Positions 23,350 to 36,957 of a DNA stretch of 64,000 nt are shown piece by piece. The DNA is from Isoetes taiwanensis. Its lineage: Eukaryota; Streptophyta; Lycopodiopsida; Isoetales; Isoetaceae. The position numbers were made by a program, and so were the translations under genes. Every line of letters begins with the position of its first letter. Position 1 is the first letter of the stretch. Below the pieces are notes generated by a model. The model saw only the letters and a list, made by a program, of their open reading frames with translations. It was not told the origin of the DNA and ran no database searches. The DNA lies in contig JAJEKV010000110.1 in NCBI GenBank assembly GCA_021234155.1, positions 2,076,338 to 2,140,337 of the forward strand, written 5' to 3'.

Positions 23350-24396
23350 CACTCTTCTCCTTTCTTGTGGGTTCGTCTACCCCCTGCGCACTTGCCCTTG
23401 GCTGCCACTGTGCATGCTCGGACGCAGGCCCGTTGGAGGCGAGCTGCTGTGTTGGAGGATTGGTATTGGGGTGGTCAGCTAGCTTCGTGGGAGTTCTTTC
23501 GAGCTCGCTTTCGCCTGAAGGGCAGTGACCGGGCTATCTGGGAACAAGTGGCGGGGAGTATTCCGCTACACATACCTATAGTCCCTCAGGATGATGTGGT
23601 GGTGCAGGTTTGGAAGGTTCATCCGGATGTTGTGTCTTCTTGTTTTGTGCAGTCTTGTTACCGGGTGTTGGCTATTCATGACACTCTGCCTCCTTCAGGC
23701 AAGTGGTCTCTGCAGCTTTTGGGTTCTCGATGGTGCTCGGTTTGGACGTGGACATGGAGCTCACTTCCCCCACCGAAGGTTAGGGTGCTTCTGTGGCAGG
23801 TGGTGCACCGTTGTATCAGGGTGAATGTCCTTGTGAGTCAGTTTAGGCTGGGTGTGAGCCCTCTTTGCCCTTGTTGTGGCCTTCATCGTGAGACTATGGA
23901 GCATTGTCTGGTTTTATGCCCTCACTTGCAGGCTGCTTGGGATTGGGTCAGTCAGGGCTCTGTTTCAGGTGAGATTGCAGCAGTTGCTGCTTCATGTGTA
24001 TCCTGGTGCTTGGCCGCTCTTGCGGCAGCAAGCCTTGCATCTGTGCGTGGCTTGGTTGGTGTGGTTGATTTGGAAGCGGCGGCGGTTGTGGATCTTTCAG
24101 GGGATTCAGCAGCCTGCAGCCTCTCTGATTCCTCGACTCAGGTACAAGCTATTTCAAAGCTTTCTGGTGTTCCCGGGATTAGTAGAGCGGAAGTTTGCCA
24201 TTTGGCGGGACTTCTTGGGTGTTGTAGATGGTGATGGTCAGTTTGTACAGCAGTAGAGTTGCAGTTTTTTTGTGAGTTTGTTGTGGAGTGTCGAGGTATC
24301 GCTGTCTCTTTGGGGCAGTTCTCCTTCCTCCTCACTTGCTTTGTAACATTACCATTCTTTTAATATATTGATGACACAGTTCTTCAAAAAAAAAAA
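23350..24396 (+). mobile_element. 5'-truncated plant L1-type LINE with zf-RVT domain and poly(A)
   Basis: The frame from 23365 contains the reverse-transcriptase-associated zinc-binding domain (zf-RVT) found at the C-terminus of plant L1 ORF2: PPPKVRVLLWQVVHRCIRVN, then SPLCPCCGLHRETMEHCLVL with Cys and His ligands. After a frameshift near 23940-23980 the protein continues in the 23876-24256 frame (WLVWLIWKRRRLWIFQG), which matches the usual IWKKRN-like ending. A 3' UTR of about 125 bp ends in 11 A at 24386-24396, as expected for an L1 insertion. No target-site duplication was found. It belongs to a different LINE family from the GC-rich elements, which lack poly(A). Confidence 0.85.
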
Positions 24397-25390
24397 CTTG
24401 AGGTAGAAATTCTAGAAAATGAAAGAACCAAACTGAAAGATGGCAGTCTTGTGACAGTGATATGGAAGGTCGCAATCTTAGCCCCAATTCCAAAACATTA
24501 AGCATTGGCCTACGGATGACTTCTTCAGTAAATGATGGACTTTTGCAAAAAGCTTAGAGGAGTTAATAAAAGCTTAGAGGATGCCATAGCTTCAAAAATG
24601 GGGACTATAGGGTTCAGAGGGCATCTAGCTTCAGAATCATGCTATGTTGCTTTAGAAAAAATACCATAGCTTCTTCTCTAACTGCTTAAAAAATTCCCAT
24701 TTGAAGGTCCCCTCAAAGCAAGCGTTGGCCAAGCTTGCAAGAAATAAACGGCTTGAAGCCTTTGAAAAAACCGGATTTGGATCTGCAGTTTTGAGAACAC
24801 ATGGGTCGCCATAGCTAATCGTATGATGTTCTTTCTTAGGGAAACAGAGCTTCTGAGCGCTTCACAAACAGACTGGGGCAGAAACCTCTATGTAACTCTG
24901 AACCCTTGATAAATAATCAAAGCTGGAGAGTTCAAATCCTCCATTGGGTACGAGATTTCCTTTGTCGGAAGAGTATTTCCAAGTAACCTAGCAGCTACAC
25001 AGATGGGTCTACGAAGTCCAAGATATTATATCTGTTGCTATTTTCGGGTAGTAGAATGGCCAAGAGCCAAGAAAATGCTGAGAATCCAAAAACAAAATCG
25101 AGCAAAATGAATGGGTCAGAGGAAGCTTACAGGCCAAGTTCTGGACTTCAAAAGCGATGGAGGTGGAATATATAATCCATGCTTAGCTGTTGTTGCTTGC
25201 AGAGGAAGAAAAGGGAACCAGGATTGCTTGAAGAGAAAGGAGTGGAAAGAGCCACCAGAGGGATTGCTTGAAGAGCAAGAACGGGGAAATTCTGGGACTT
25301 TTTATTTTTTGTTATTTTTTCATGTGAACGTGTCATGCCCAGGTTTTTTCTTGGGGCAAAAATATTAGCTTCAAACATAAATTGAAGCTG
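24397..25390. other. Stretch without a recognisable gene
   Basis: No supported coding frame. A sequence near 24930 (GAGAGTTCAAATCCTCC) looks like a tRNA T-arm, but no other tRNA parts accompany it. Confidence 0.5.
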
Positions 25391-25391
25391 G

Positions 25392-25394
<3 letters not shown>

Positions 25395-25463
<69 letters not shown>

Positions 25464-25470
25464 TCCTTAT
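25395..25470. repeat. (TA)n microsatellite with CATATA interruptions
   Basis: Two TA tracts are separated by TACATATACATATACATATA. It forms the left border of a right-module copy of the two-module repeat, and the same type of tract sits at the equivalent junction near 38.45 kb. Confidence 0.95.
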
Positions 25471-25480
25471 CACTACTATA

Positions 25481-25705
25481 TATACAATTATATTAGCTCT
25501 ACCAACATGTTGGTAGAGATTGATCTCGGCCGTCCATCTCTGAGATGGACGGTCCAGACGGTGACACCTCCAATCAACCCCAAGCAGCCCCCTTTATTTG
25601 GGGCTTTTGATGTGGCCCGTTAGATCTAGGGATTTAATTGGGGCATTTTATGTAGACCGTCCATCCTTGAAATTGGGGCATTTTATGTAGACCGTCCATC
25701 AGTTC
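25481..25705 (+). repeat. Two-module repeat: right module, copy D
   Basis: Starts TATATACAATTATATT and contains a 22-bp perfect palindrome (CTCTACCAACATGTTGGTAG plus AG, 25497-25518). It also has a 23-bp palindrome around CCGTCCATCTCTGAGATGG at 25530-25552. After these come two copies of TTGGGGCATTTTATGTAGAC. Related copies lie at 30838-31220 and 38460-38850. Function unknown. Confidence 0.75.
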
Positions 25706-26622
25706 TGGGGCCGATAGTATTTGCGTTCCTTCTCACAAATCTCGGTGCAGATCTTCCCTCATAAAGCCCTATTAGCCTATTTTTACGCCGATCCGCGGAT
25801 CCGGGTAGACAATGTGAGTAGCAATATAATCTCTGTTACCATGCTTTCTACATGCAAAAGCTCTACATGTGAGTAGCAAAAAGCAAGCGATCTCTCTCTC
25901 TGCTCTAAATGCGATTCTTTGCCTTGACCTTTGTCCTTTGATTTTGTGGTGAAGCCGAATTAGTGGATTTGCATCTTCCAGTTGAACTACGGTTCTGCTA
26001 AAATGCTTCCTTGCTTGGGCACCTGTGCATGATACCGGAATAGATATTTAGAGCAGAATGCATCACAAAGGTTATAGTGTAAATGATTTCATGGTCAGTG
26101 CTAATATTCTAATAATAGCATTTGGGGGTGGCAGAGGTGTGCGGAACAGGTTGAAGAATTAGATCGCCTCCACGGAGAGCAATGGATATCACCGCGATTA
26201 CAAGCTTCCATTTTGTCCCATAGCTCTGAGCACTAGTCGTGGATGACCAGCTTCGGCCTGCACCAGCGGCAATGCCATAACTGCATGTTTCTAAATTACT
26301 GATTTGAGTGTCTCTGGAAACAAAAATAGAAGCATATGCCCTGTTTCTTCTGCAGGGATGGTTGATTTTCTCTGCCTTCTTCCCATCCCAGAAGCTTTGT
26401 TTCAAGGTTAAAGTCTTCTTTGGTTGGGGTCATTGGTTATTCTTTGAATCAATGGAGCTCCTGTTATATCTCATGTTATATCCACATTATTTATTAAACG
26501 AGATTCTATCATTCGAGAGAAAAGGAGAGGCTTGCTAAAACTATTTGGGATTGGTGTGATGGAGTAGTAGACACCTTCTCACAACACCGAAAAGAACAAA
26601 TCCCCGCCGTGACATTTATCAT

Positions 26623-26717
26623 TTATGGCCATACTCGATAGTGTCTTCTTGGGGTGAAGGGCGAGTCACTTATGACCGTACTCGGTGAGTGTCTTCTTGG
26701 GGTGAAGGGCGAGTCAC
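26623..26717. repeat. Tandem duplication, ~47-bp unit x2
   Basis: Each unit ends GTGTCTTCTTGGGGTGAAGG GCGAGTCAC. The left halves (CCATACTCGATA and CCGTACTCGGTG) have diverged slightly. Confidence 0.9.
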
Positions 26718-28719
26718 GCTTCTTGGGGACTCTGTACGTGCTATGCAGCCTAACATGGGCCAAGGAGGCTGCATGGCCATTGAGGTCTGATTTTTCCTCC
26801 ACTCTATAATGTTGTTTATTCACCTCGGTCATGGATTTACATCTTATGAATTATATATAGGATGGTTATCAACTTGCTCTTGAACCCGACCAAATGTATA
26901 AAAGAGAGAGTCTCGAAAATGGCAAGCCTATTGATATTAAACATTAGAAAGCGTGGCATGTGAAGATATAGCTTTTGCGGACCCAGTTGCCAAATCATTA
27001 TCAGGCTCATGTAAGGATTGGCCGTGTTCATTGTATTTCCATCCTCTCGGTATGAGAGCCGAGGAGGAAGGCGAGGGTGAGTCTTTGTACATGGGATGGC
27101 AAGAATGGCGGCTATTATGGCATCCATCTATAAAGCATATCTTGGTGAAGGACCGGTCCTCTTTAGGTTGCATCTTTGCTTAAGATCATAAAAAGCTTTG
27201 TATCCCACATCCCGGTAGGGTGGGAGGAAGATTTTTATTGGCATGGCTATGCCACTCATGCTCCGTTGGGTCCTTGGTGGAAACAGTACCTTAATTGGGA
27301 GTACCATAATAGTTATGTTGCCTCGGATCTTGCATTTTCAATTTAAATCGGTCGGCATTGAAAGGTAGAGTACCATCTTCGCGATTAAGCGATAAGGTAG
27401 GTTGAAAACATTTCTTCCGGACACAATTAGATAGAAACTCATTGTGCAAGCAGTTTTTTATATGCTAGTTAGACTTTTTAATTGATTTGTATTTGCAAAA
27501 CAACAAATGAGCCTGACCTTTAATTTTCACATTATAGGCAAATGAAAAATTGCTGAATGGTTTTGGGATGATGATGCCTTTGAAGAGAGCAATAACAAAG
27601 TAAGTAAGTATATTCATCCATCCATCTCTTTTTTAAGTTTGCAAGAACAATCTTTTGCGGTTGGACAAGAACAATCTTTTGCGGTTGGTAACTTCGTTCC
27701 GTTTGGGGATAGGTTGGCACCACATGGGGATGTCACGAAAAATGGCGAGAAAAAGCTGCATGCATTTGCAAAAACGGTCAACCTACTATAATAGGGTGTG
27801 CTTTTTCTTACTTGCTATTTTTATTTTACGATATATCTACAATCGTTGCTTTAAGGCTTAACTGCTTTGAAGGTTACTCGATTTTTGGCCGAGTAAAGCG
27901 AAAAATAATCCAAGAAGATGTCGTATCATTGATTCTCAACAGTGCATGTCATTGAAGTCAAAGTTAAGTAATGTAGACCACCCATTCTAAGAAACATAGC
28001 CACGCAATAATTTGCGAGATATCGCCGGGGCATGCACAAATCACTTGCTTTGAGGGGCCATTTTTCATAATGGACTGAGTAGTCTGAGGACTTGGATCAC
28101 CAAGTATGTTGGTGTTCAATTTGATAATTTTTCTTAAATTTGACATGAAACTCAACCATGCATATTTGTCATTTCTAGTCTTGACCTTCAATGCAAGTGG
28201 GCTTACATCCAGTGATCTCCTCGAGCTTGGTCCCAACAAGGAGGTAAGTTGAACTTGTTTTGACTTACAGCGAAACGATGAATTATATTGGGTTGAATTT
28301 TATGTCGGTACTTTTCAAGATCAAATTGAGAAAAGAATTGCACGAGCCGGTTGCCCAATTAAACCCGACCCGATCAATGATTGTACATAGTTGTATATCT
28401 TTGTTACCCACAATCATCTGCGCAGATGAGTCTACCTCCTTTATCTAGCTACATTGTAGGGCTGTAATGAATATACAACTTCAATGAATAAGCATACCAT
28501 TATTATCCGCTTTTATGATTACCCGACATAGTATGGGATAATTGTACCATTGGTTTTCAAAGCATACTGCATATGAAAAGTGACGACATAGGTGATTTCA
28601 ATGAGGAGAGGCGGCAATGTATTTAGCAACAAGTGGAGAAAATTCATGTTTTGCATATGTTTTACCAACTATAAAATCGTTTTGTATGTTATCCTTCCTA
28701 TATGCATGATTACTAGCAC

Positions 28720-28970
28720 AAGAACTTTATGCAACAAGCGTTAGACATGCGCTCTTGTGATCTTGCATGCGCTCTTGTTGGTACGGTAGACACGCAAGGT
28801 CGGTTGCATTACGATGACGAGAAACCACCATTCGGCGGCTTTGCTTGCTTACAATGGCTTTGATATCCTTACCTCATAAGAACTTTATGCAACAAACATT
28901 AGACATGCACTCTTGTGATCTTGCATGCGCTCTTGTTGGAGCCATTCGCCGAGGTTTGCTTGCTTACAAT
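28720..28970. repeat. Duplicated segment, ~95-140 bp, two copies
   Basis: Copies at 28720-28856 and 28878-28970 share AAGAACTTTATGCAACAA, the CTCTTGTGATCTTGCATGCG region and a TTTGCTTGCTTACAATG end. The first copy carries about 45 bp extra in the middle. Confidence 0.85.
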
Positions 28971-30420
28971 GAAGCCCGGTGATCTTTCTTTGCAAATGTT
29001 GCGAAAATAGATCTTCTTGACCCTTCAGGCAATGCGCATGTGCAGAAGCTTATGGATGTTGCGAAGACATTACAATCTGAAGTAGTCACTACAAGGTCTG
29101 GTCCCTCCTGATGTGATATCCAAAGATTCAGTTGTATTGATCTGCAACAGGCTACACAAATGTGTTCCAGAATAAATCATTTGCATCATGCAAGTAAGTA
29201 GGTTAGCCAAAATGCATATATTACATCTGAATGAATGAAAAACCTGCGGAATATCACGATTATTTATTATTTATGTGTTTTACATTGTGTTGCAAATATA
29301 ATGGCGGGGGCAAGTGAGAAGCATTGAGAAAGTTAAACTTGGCGCCACCTAATTGCTTGGCTTTGTTTTAGACCTAATTGCGATTTCATAGCATACTTTC
29401 ACGAAATTGCGATCTGCACAAACTATGCACTTGGCACTTTGTATTAAGACTAGTCTGTATATATTATTAAAGGATGGAACTATTCTGGCATGGAGGTTGA
29501 GTGTGGCTGCTTAGGTGAGAGAATCTTAAGCTATTTTTTCAAGCCTGTACTGCATGGTGCCAGCATGCCAATGTCGTTCATATGGTGCATGCCATGGAGT
29601 AATTGTGCTGGAACAGTGGTAGACGCGGCGTGTGAATTCTGAAATCTCTGTTGCTCTGCTCCGTTCGAGGGGCTCGATATGGCGTGAGCACTCGGCCGCA
29701 TTTAATCCGGTAGCTCTGGATTGCTTGAGCTGGTGAAGTTTATTAAGAGAAATATTTCATCTGATCCATTTAATCGTTCCTATTGGTTTGCACTTGCCCT
29801 TCTTAGCATGAATGTTTGTGTGAATAACATCGCGCCGCAGAGGGTAAGACCATAGCTAATCCATCCATTTTCATGAATTTGTCTACAAGAACGATACATC
29901 CGCTTTTCTGGCTGCGAGAATGTTATTTCGAGGTTAAAGCTTGTGTTTGGTGCTTTTGTGGTATGCTACGAAAAGTTTTACGTTACGGCGGGATGTAGAA
30001 CTTACTGGCCAAGTGGCTTTTTGATCACGGATTTGCGATGGGGTACTCACGACCAAAACTTCAGCCCCCAAGCACTAATAACAATAAAGATACAACTTTA
30101 AGCTCAAAGGAGTTCATTCCCACATCTTTTGATCAATATATCCGGTGTCGAGGAGGCTTCTTACGTAGAAAGGAAATGGAGAATCTTCTTTGTTGGAGGG
30201 TTTTTTTACAATATGGTACTAGTATTAGATTTTTGCCTCTAGGAAAATGTCGGTCTTTTTTGTACAATGTGCGTTTCTTTGTCTGGCGTATTTGGTCGCC
30301 TAGATATATAGTAGTTTATGCAATATTGCATGCTTTCCACAATTGGGAATTAAAGGCGGTTTATTAAGGGTGGTGTTAGTCCCACGATTCTCGATCTTTT
30401 GATATTCTTAAGAATGGAAG

Positions 30421-30850
30421 ATATTAAAGGCAAGAGAGGCGGCACAAAATTTCTTACACAAAATTTCTATCACAAATGACCGTCGACTTGCTACACTCCA
30501 TGTATTTGGTGCGCAATCAATTGAATCAGCGGCAACTATAGTAAAAATATTAGAGCTATTGATGATGTGGAGTCCAAGAGAATTACCAATTCCAACAATT
30601 TTGAAGTTCCCAAGAAGAGGACCATTAATTCTTTCTTATTATGTGGATGAACAAGTTGTGATAAACAATGGTGAGCTTCTGACTGCTAGAAGTTCTAATG
30701 AATGGTGAGCTTCATTGAATGATTATAAGGCAAGGAACTAGATGCGTAATGCAATTTGTGCCATTCTTATCCTTGGATTTTTGCTCCTAGATGTTAATAA
30801 ACCATAGTTTATAGACCCATTGATAGTACAAAAACTTGTATATATACAAT
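30421..30850 (+). repeat. Two-module repeat: left module with decayed ORF, copy A
   Basis: About 300 bp reads as open coding sequence with no family I recognise: KAREAAQNFLHK, then LHVFGAQSIESAATIVKILE, then RRGPLILSYYVDEQVVINN, GELLTARSSNEW. The same protein text, diverged, occurs at 45170-45417 and in a fragment near 38160. It ends with a shared tail (CCATTGATAGTACAAAAACT TG) and a short TATATA tract, directly followed by the right module. Start and full gene structure are unknown. Confidence 0.6.
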
Positions 30851-31220
30851 TATATTGGGTGCCACAAATGATGTAGAGTCTCAAATGGTGTAGAGATTAT
30901 GCCACAAATTTTTGGTAGAGATTGATCTCGGCCGTCCATCTCTGCGATGGACGGTGCAGATGGTGACACCTCGAATCACCCCAAGCAACCCCCTTTTGGT
31001 AGAAATTGAGGTGTCGTCTTCTGGGCCGTTGAATGAACGAGATCGACGGCCCAGATGCAGGGACCTTTATTTGGGGCTTTTGATGTGGACCGTTAGATCC
31101 AAAGCAGCCCCTGATTTGGGGCTTTTAATCTCGACCCTTGAAATTGGGGCATTTCATCTCGACCGTCCATCTCGGATTTGGACGGCCCACAACAAAAGCC
31201 CCAATTCGATTTCTCCATCG
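30838..31220 (+). repeat. Two-module repeat: right module, copy A
   Basis: Begins TATATATACAATTATATT, then the GATTGATCTCGGCCGTCCAT region with a 23-bp near-palindrome at 30932-30954. Repeated TTTGGGGCTTTTGATGTGGA and TTGGGGCATTTCATCTCGAC words follow. It is more complex than copy D, with extra internal segments. Confidence 0.7.
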
Positions 31221-32800
31221 AATTCGACGATGGCGCCCTGTGGCTTTCCTTGGGGTTCAGTCGATTGGAGCAGCAGTGGTGACGGAGACCATTTCTTTTG
31301 CCCATCCGACCATCGCGTATGACCAAGGTCCGGCGGAGCCATGGCAGAGCTCCAAACTGAAGCTCAAATCGCCGTTTTTTTTGTTGCAGCCTTTGTTTTT
31401 GATCGGCATTTAAATGTCCCAAAATCGTTCTCTATTTGCCTCATTATAGAAAAATCTACCTTTTGGGGTTAAGTTTCCAGCCTCCGTGGACGAGATTGGG
31501 TGGATTAAGAAATGAAAGAGCAGGATGGATCATTGCGCATCTCCATATTATCCTTCTAGCCCTGAACTGATTCATTTTGAAAGTCCTATGGAAGCTTTTT
31601 AAGGTTCATCTTTACTCTTACTTACCGCATCCATTTTTTTCCAATTTTTGGTCATGGGCTGACGGGCAAATCCGGTGCACAATTCTTCATTCTTACTTTG
31701 GTGGGGGGACTAATAATTTACGGGGACAGAAAGGCGGTGTAAAGCAGTTAGTATAGGCCACAGAAATGATTTTATTGACAAAAAGACACGGGAATACGTT
31801 CAAGGAATCCGCAGTGGAAGTAAGCTCGTGGTTGCGCAGATGCTCGTGGATCCGACAGGGATTTCGGTAATTGCTACTATTCTACATTCTAAATGAAGAG
31901 ATTCATGCCTAGACGAAAAGATTCAAGGCGCTCAGAGCATAGCTGCCAAGCTTACCCCATCTATTTTACGGTCTGTATTTTTGTTGTTTGCATTTCGTTT
32001 TATTAGCTTGACAGCCGATTCTCGTTTAGAACCTTGCCCCTATTTCGATGCATTGTGTGCAGCTATAGCAGGGCTGCTAGACCAGTGCCACGGTGGAGCT
32101 GCTTTCTTTAAACCAGAAATATCAAGATTTACAATTTGCAGGGGTGATCTTTGAGCTGGAAGCGGTATTCTAAACCACCTTTAAGGTTAGTATCTCCTTT
32201 TATTAACTTTATATTTCGTTTCTTAGAACGATATCCCGCTTTGCGGGAAGGATCCGTGGTCGATCTGCTTATTTGTCCATACCAGAACTTTGTCCGCCCT
32301 TAAGAAGATAGCTGAGATTTTGGCATCAGTGGATTTGATGATCCGTTGCGGTTTGTACTAGGAATAGAAGCTGGCATGATAACTGCAACAAAAACATCTT
32401 TCACATGGTTAGGCCTGATGGTATTTTATTTCAAAGAAAGGAAATTGTCCTCAAAACATGGTGTCTTTTTTCTCAAGTAGCGAGTTAACCCAATAGCATT
32501 TGTGAGGTTTGTTGAAATTTCTATTTTGTAACATTACTTACCATTTATTAGATACTTGATTTATATACGTCTTTTTGTGCTTTGGCATGATCAGATGAAT
32601 TCGTTACATGCTCTTATGAGAGTTGCGAATTGGTTGGGAGTGTTGACTATGAAACACTAGATGGTCAATAAATTTTAAAGTCAAGTTCGAGACTTTCGGG
32701 TATCAAATATCTTATTTTTTTACACAAAAGTTCTGGAGGCTGGTGAATTGACTGTTTGCATTATGCAGATTGCCCCAAAAACTATTAAGGTCATCCTGTG
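31221..32800. other. Stretch without a recognisable gene
   Basis: GC-richer at first, then AT-rich. No supported coding frame. A short open piece at about 31740-31870 (NDFIDKKTREYVQGIRSGSK) looks exon-like but cannot be named. Confidence 0.45.
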
Positions 32801-32807
32801 TCATGTA

Positions 32808-33727
32808 TTTAGAGTAGTTACTCGGACAAGAGCTTTTTTGGAGTTACCTCCATGTTTGTCTGCTTTGTAGAATTAGAACAGGAAATGTATTTTGCCATAT
32901 TTGACATATATACAATAGGAATTTGAAAGATGTGTGCCTAGACTTATTTGTAGAGCTTCCCTCAAGCTTTCCAATGGATACTCTTGCTTGGGAAATGGAT
33001 CTTGCATTTGCAAGTTATGCCCAAGTATCTACTAGCTGGTGCACATGAGTTGTGGGAGATTTTAAATAGGAGGTAATGTACTATTTGTCATTCATTTTAA
33101 TGTATATCCCTGTGTATTCCTGTGTTATGCATGTTATTTAGAGTAGTTACTCAGGCAATAGACCTTTCTTCTTGGAGTCAACCTCCATGTTTGTACTCCA
33201 TTGTAGAATTAGAACATCAAATGTATTTTGCCATATTTGGCATATCTGAGTGGGAATTTGAAAGATGTGTGCCTAGACTTATTTTTTAGAGCTTCCCTTA
33301 AGCTTTTTAATGGATGCTATTGCTTCAGAAATGGATCTTGCATTTGCAAGTTATGCGAAATATCTTCTAGCTGGTGCACATATAACATGTTGAACATGGC
33401 CGTCTCAGTTGTTGGAGATTTAAAAAAGGAGGTAATGAACTATTTGCCATTCATTTTAATTTCATTTTAATGTATATCTCTGTGTTATGTACTTGAAGTA
33501 GTTACTAGAACAAGAGAGCCTTCTTTTTGGAGTTACTTCCATATTTGTGCTATAGAATTAGAATTAGAATAGCAAATGTATTTTGCTATATTTGACATAT
33601 ATACAATAGGAATTTGGAAGATGCATGCCTAGACTTATTTTTAGAGCTTCCTTAAGCTTTCCAATGAATACTCTTACTTGAGAAATGGATCTTGCATTTG
33701 CAAGTTATACCCAAATGTCTCGCTGGC
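32808..33727. repeat. Tandem array, three ~240-350-bp units
   Basis: Units start near 32808, 33138 and 33491. Each contains AGTAGTTACT, GGAGTYACYTCCATRTTTG, AAATGTATTTTGCYATATTT, TGCCTAGACTTATTT and AATGGATCTTGCATTTGCAA in that order. Units 1 and 2 are most complete and unit 3 is shortened. Divergence is modest. No coding role is apparent. Confidence 0.88.
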
Positions 33728-36700
33728 GTGTAGATGCCATACAAAAATGGCAGCAAGCAATTGATGCTAACAAACAATTCCTATTCTCACAGGGGTATTC
33801 GTTGCCTTGATCTCTATTAGTAAGGTATTAGCAACGAGTTTGCATTTATGTTCCGTGCTAAATCTGAACCAAAGACAAGAAATATTAATCCCTCATAATT
33901 CTTTTTTAGGTGTTGGTTTCTTTATGCTATGTATAGAACGACTTATCCTATTTTATTGTGTTCTATGTCCATCAAAAATTGGATATGAGCTTTTGCCAAA
34001 CATTTATGTTGCTCTTATGTAGGCTTAGAGGCATCAAGAAAATGAAGTGGGAGCCTAAGTTTTACTCTTAATCATCATATGCATTATTAGTATGTATGAA
34101 CATGTGAAGGATCATTACACATGCGCTCGGAGGGATTGAATGACCATATAACTTATCTATTACATTGCCTTTGGAGGCGTCGGACATGAAAAAGACATGT
34201 TGCTCTGGTGTGCTTATATTTTGGAGCTTGTGGTTGTTAAACATGATGCCGCACATGTTTATAGGTGTTCACATCAATTTCATTAGTATTCAAGTATCTA
34301 AGGAAATTTCTTATTGAAGATATTGAGCTTGTGTAAAGGTATACCATGCCATTTCTTGGTTTGTTGCGCGATGGCTGCCTTTGTTCTTGTGACTTAATAA
34401 GATTCTACCCATTGTAAGTGAAAGCCCGTGAGAATCTAATTTCATATTCTTACTTTGCGGTTTAGAAAATTTTGATCTTTTCTTATTAGGTTTGCAAGGG
34501 AACACACAAGATGGCATGCATATATCTAAGCACATATCTAAGCTATCGTGTACATTTGTTTGATTGCGGACATGGATGGCGGATTGCATCACTTTTGAAG
34601 TCCCCAGTCGTGGAAGAAGTTTTGGAAGGTTAACTCTCTCTCCTTGGTTCATACAATGGTGCACCCTCTTGCCCTATTTACAAATAGGTTTTATATGATC
34701 AAAATGCTAGTTTCAATTTCAATTATGCATGTCGACATGCACACATGTGGTGAGTGCATGCTTATGTGGTTTGGGAACAATTTGATTGAGCTTTGTTCGC
34801 AAATAATGCTTTGAACACAACCATGGGCGGTTGTAATGAACAAATGATGTGAAGGAGATCAAGTTGTGTCCCATTTTTCGGACCAAGGATGCATTGTTAA
34901 TGTTACGTGTCGGTTTTTGCAATTATGCAAGGTATTATGGTTACCAGGATTGAAAGTTCTTTTTGCATCTAATTTAGTCCCTTGGGTTGTCTAATAATAG
35001 CTTCTTTGGTGATGCTTTGCATCGATCAAACAATTGAAAGAACGTCACGGAGAAGGATCTCATGGAGGTAGCAAACTATTTATGGTTGGTTAAAGCGATG
35101 GAACCTGGTTAACATCTTTGTTTTCTCTGACAGAGGCACCTCGAGGCAACAAGGGTCAAAGTGCTTGCAAGTGGGAATGCAATAGAACGTAGATTCGGGT
35201 TATTTGGTCTCTACTACGCCTTGGGCCGCTTTGTAGAATGTTTAAAGTCGAGAGAATAGAAAATTGAATTTGGCCAGCATAGGGGACACCGATGATTTAT
35301 CGGTATAATTAAGTTAAAGCAAAGAACTTAACCCTTCCTAATGTACTTGGATATCTTATATTTTTCGCAGCGTCTGGATCGGGAGGCGATATTCTTGCTT
35401 CATTGGGATCTTTTCAAAGAAATGTGGTTCTCGAAAGCGAGTAAGGAAGGTTTGGCATTTAGGTTGGGCTCTTTTTTTCCTTGTGACTCTAATGTTTTTG
35501 TTGAATGCGGTTTGAGGAGCATGGGCCATCGTATGTACAAAGGAAATGCCCACAAATTTTATTGATTGTGCACAATATTTTTTCGTTCACGTTAATTTAT
35601 TCTTTGCTTCCATAGCCTTATGGCAAGTAGCGACTGTACCATATCAATGAGCTCTATGTCTACGGTTGATTGGTGATTATACATGAAATTAGAAATCCAA
35701 AACGTCATGAATCATGATCGGGGAGGGTCAAATTTTTGTAGGACTACTTGCCTCCAATTAAAACAAAAATTAAAGTTGTTTAGTTCATCGTTGCATGTCT
35801 GTTTTGCCAATCACGGATCCCGAACGGATAATGAATTTAATGCCAAATTTGGGCAACCACGGTTCACTTTATCTTTCTTAATAACATGGTCACAACCCCT
35901 TGATTTTGTATAGTGCATGGTACATTTTGTTGTCTTTGAAGTTGAATGTGTGCGAATATTTCTGATTTTATTGTGTTGAAGTTCCATGCTTTTACTCGAG
36001 CGGTCGCGAGATATTCCAGCGTAAAACAAGCCAAAGTTGATTGTGGACCCGATTCTGACTGTCTAAATCGATATATTGCAACAAACTTTATATTGCAACA
36101 AAAATTCTGAAATTTTTATTTGTTATATAAGAGCTATAACTCATCAATTCTTTTTTTTGCATTGAATGTTTTTAAGTCTTGAAGATTTCCGGCCGATGGC
36201 ATTTCTCCTTCGACCCGACATTCCATTTTGTCCGAAGCGGGCCTTGGCGATGGCGGGGTATTTTTAGCTATCCAATTATGGATGCATGGGCTGTTAGGAA
36301 CTTATGCATCTTGAGGAATACATGGGCAATGTTACACTTTTGATAGGAACTGCTAAGCTAAAATCTTGCAATTATGGCAGGTAATAGTTGGTGGTTCTCA
36401 CATTATAACGACTCTTTATTTCTAAATTCAATACCCCATTAGCCCAAGATGAAACCCACTGACTACCTTGGTTTTCTAATACAATGGCGCCCCTTTTTTT
36501 TGTGTGTCCATGCCCCTCTAGCCTAAGATGAAAGAAAATAACCACCTCGGTGCCTTTGGCCTAAGACCCTTTAGTATAATGGCGTGTATAGTGACCACTT
36601 TGGTGCCTTTACTTCTGGTGTTATGAATGAACTCCTATGGAAATTAATGCTATTATGCATTTATGTTTAAATATGTAAGTCCTAGATGTTGAATAAGAAT

Positions 36701-36780
36701 TCCAAAAATGAACCTTTCGAACTTTATCAGGGTAAAGGTGCATTACGCATTTTCATGTTTGGCAAAATTTGCAATCATTG
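33728..36780. other. AT-rich stretch without a recognisable gene
   Basis: Six frames give only short peptides with no family motif. No RNA gene, long repeat or transposon terminus was recognised. Confidence 0.5.
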
Positions 36781-36957
36781 CATTATATCAAAGTTAGATT
36801 GCCTCTTAATAATTTATGTACATTTATCCCTCTACAATGATTTATCCCTAGTGTTGTGGCTCTTTTCAAGCATTATATCCAAGTTAGATTGCCTCCTAAT
36901 AATTTATGTACATTTATCCCTCTACAATAATTTATCCCTAGTGTTGTGGCTTTTTAG
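36781..36957. repeat. Tandem duplication, ~90-bp unit x2
   Basis: Each unit starts CATTATATCMAAGTTAGATT and ends CCCTAGTGTTGTGGCT. The units differ at only a few bases. It duplicates a peptide with a hydrophobic run (LLIIYVHLSLYN) in one frame, but coding is not supported. Confidence 0.95.

Larger units (their letters stand above)
25706..30420. other. AT-rich stretch without a recognisable gene
   Basis: No family is recognised in any frame. Tandem duplications lie at 26623-26717 and 28720-28970. Isolated exon-like pieces occur (for example about 29775-29845, translating with WFALALLSMNVCVNNI followed by a GGTAAG donor-like site) but are too short to name. Confidence 0.5.

Noticed and set aside
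24925-24950. tRNA T-arm-like GAGAGTTCAAATCCTCC
   Set aside because: No D-arm, anticodon arm or acceptor stem at the right distance.
30421-30720. Possible Alba-domain similarity of the left-module ORF
   Set aside because: Only a vague resemblance over about 20 residues; the rest does not fit.
36781-36957. Duplicated hydrophobic peptide as a membrane protein
   Set aside because: Arises from a 90-bp tandem DNA duplication in AT-rich non-coding sequence.
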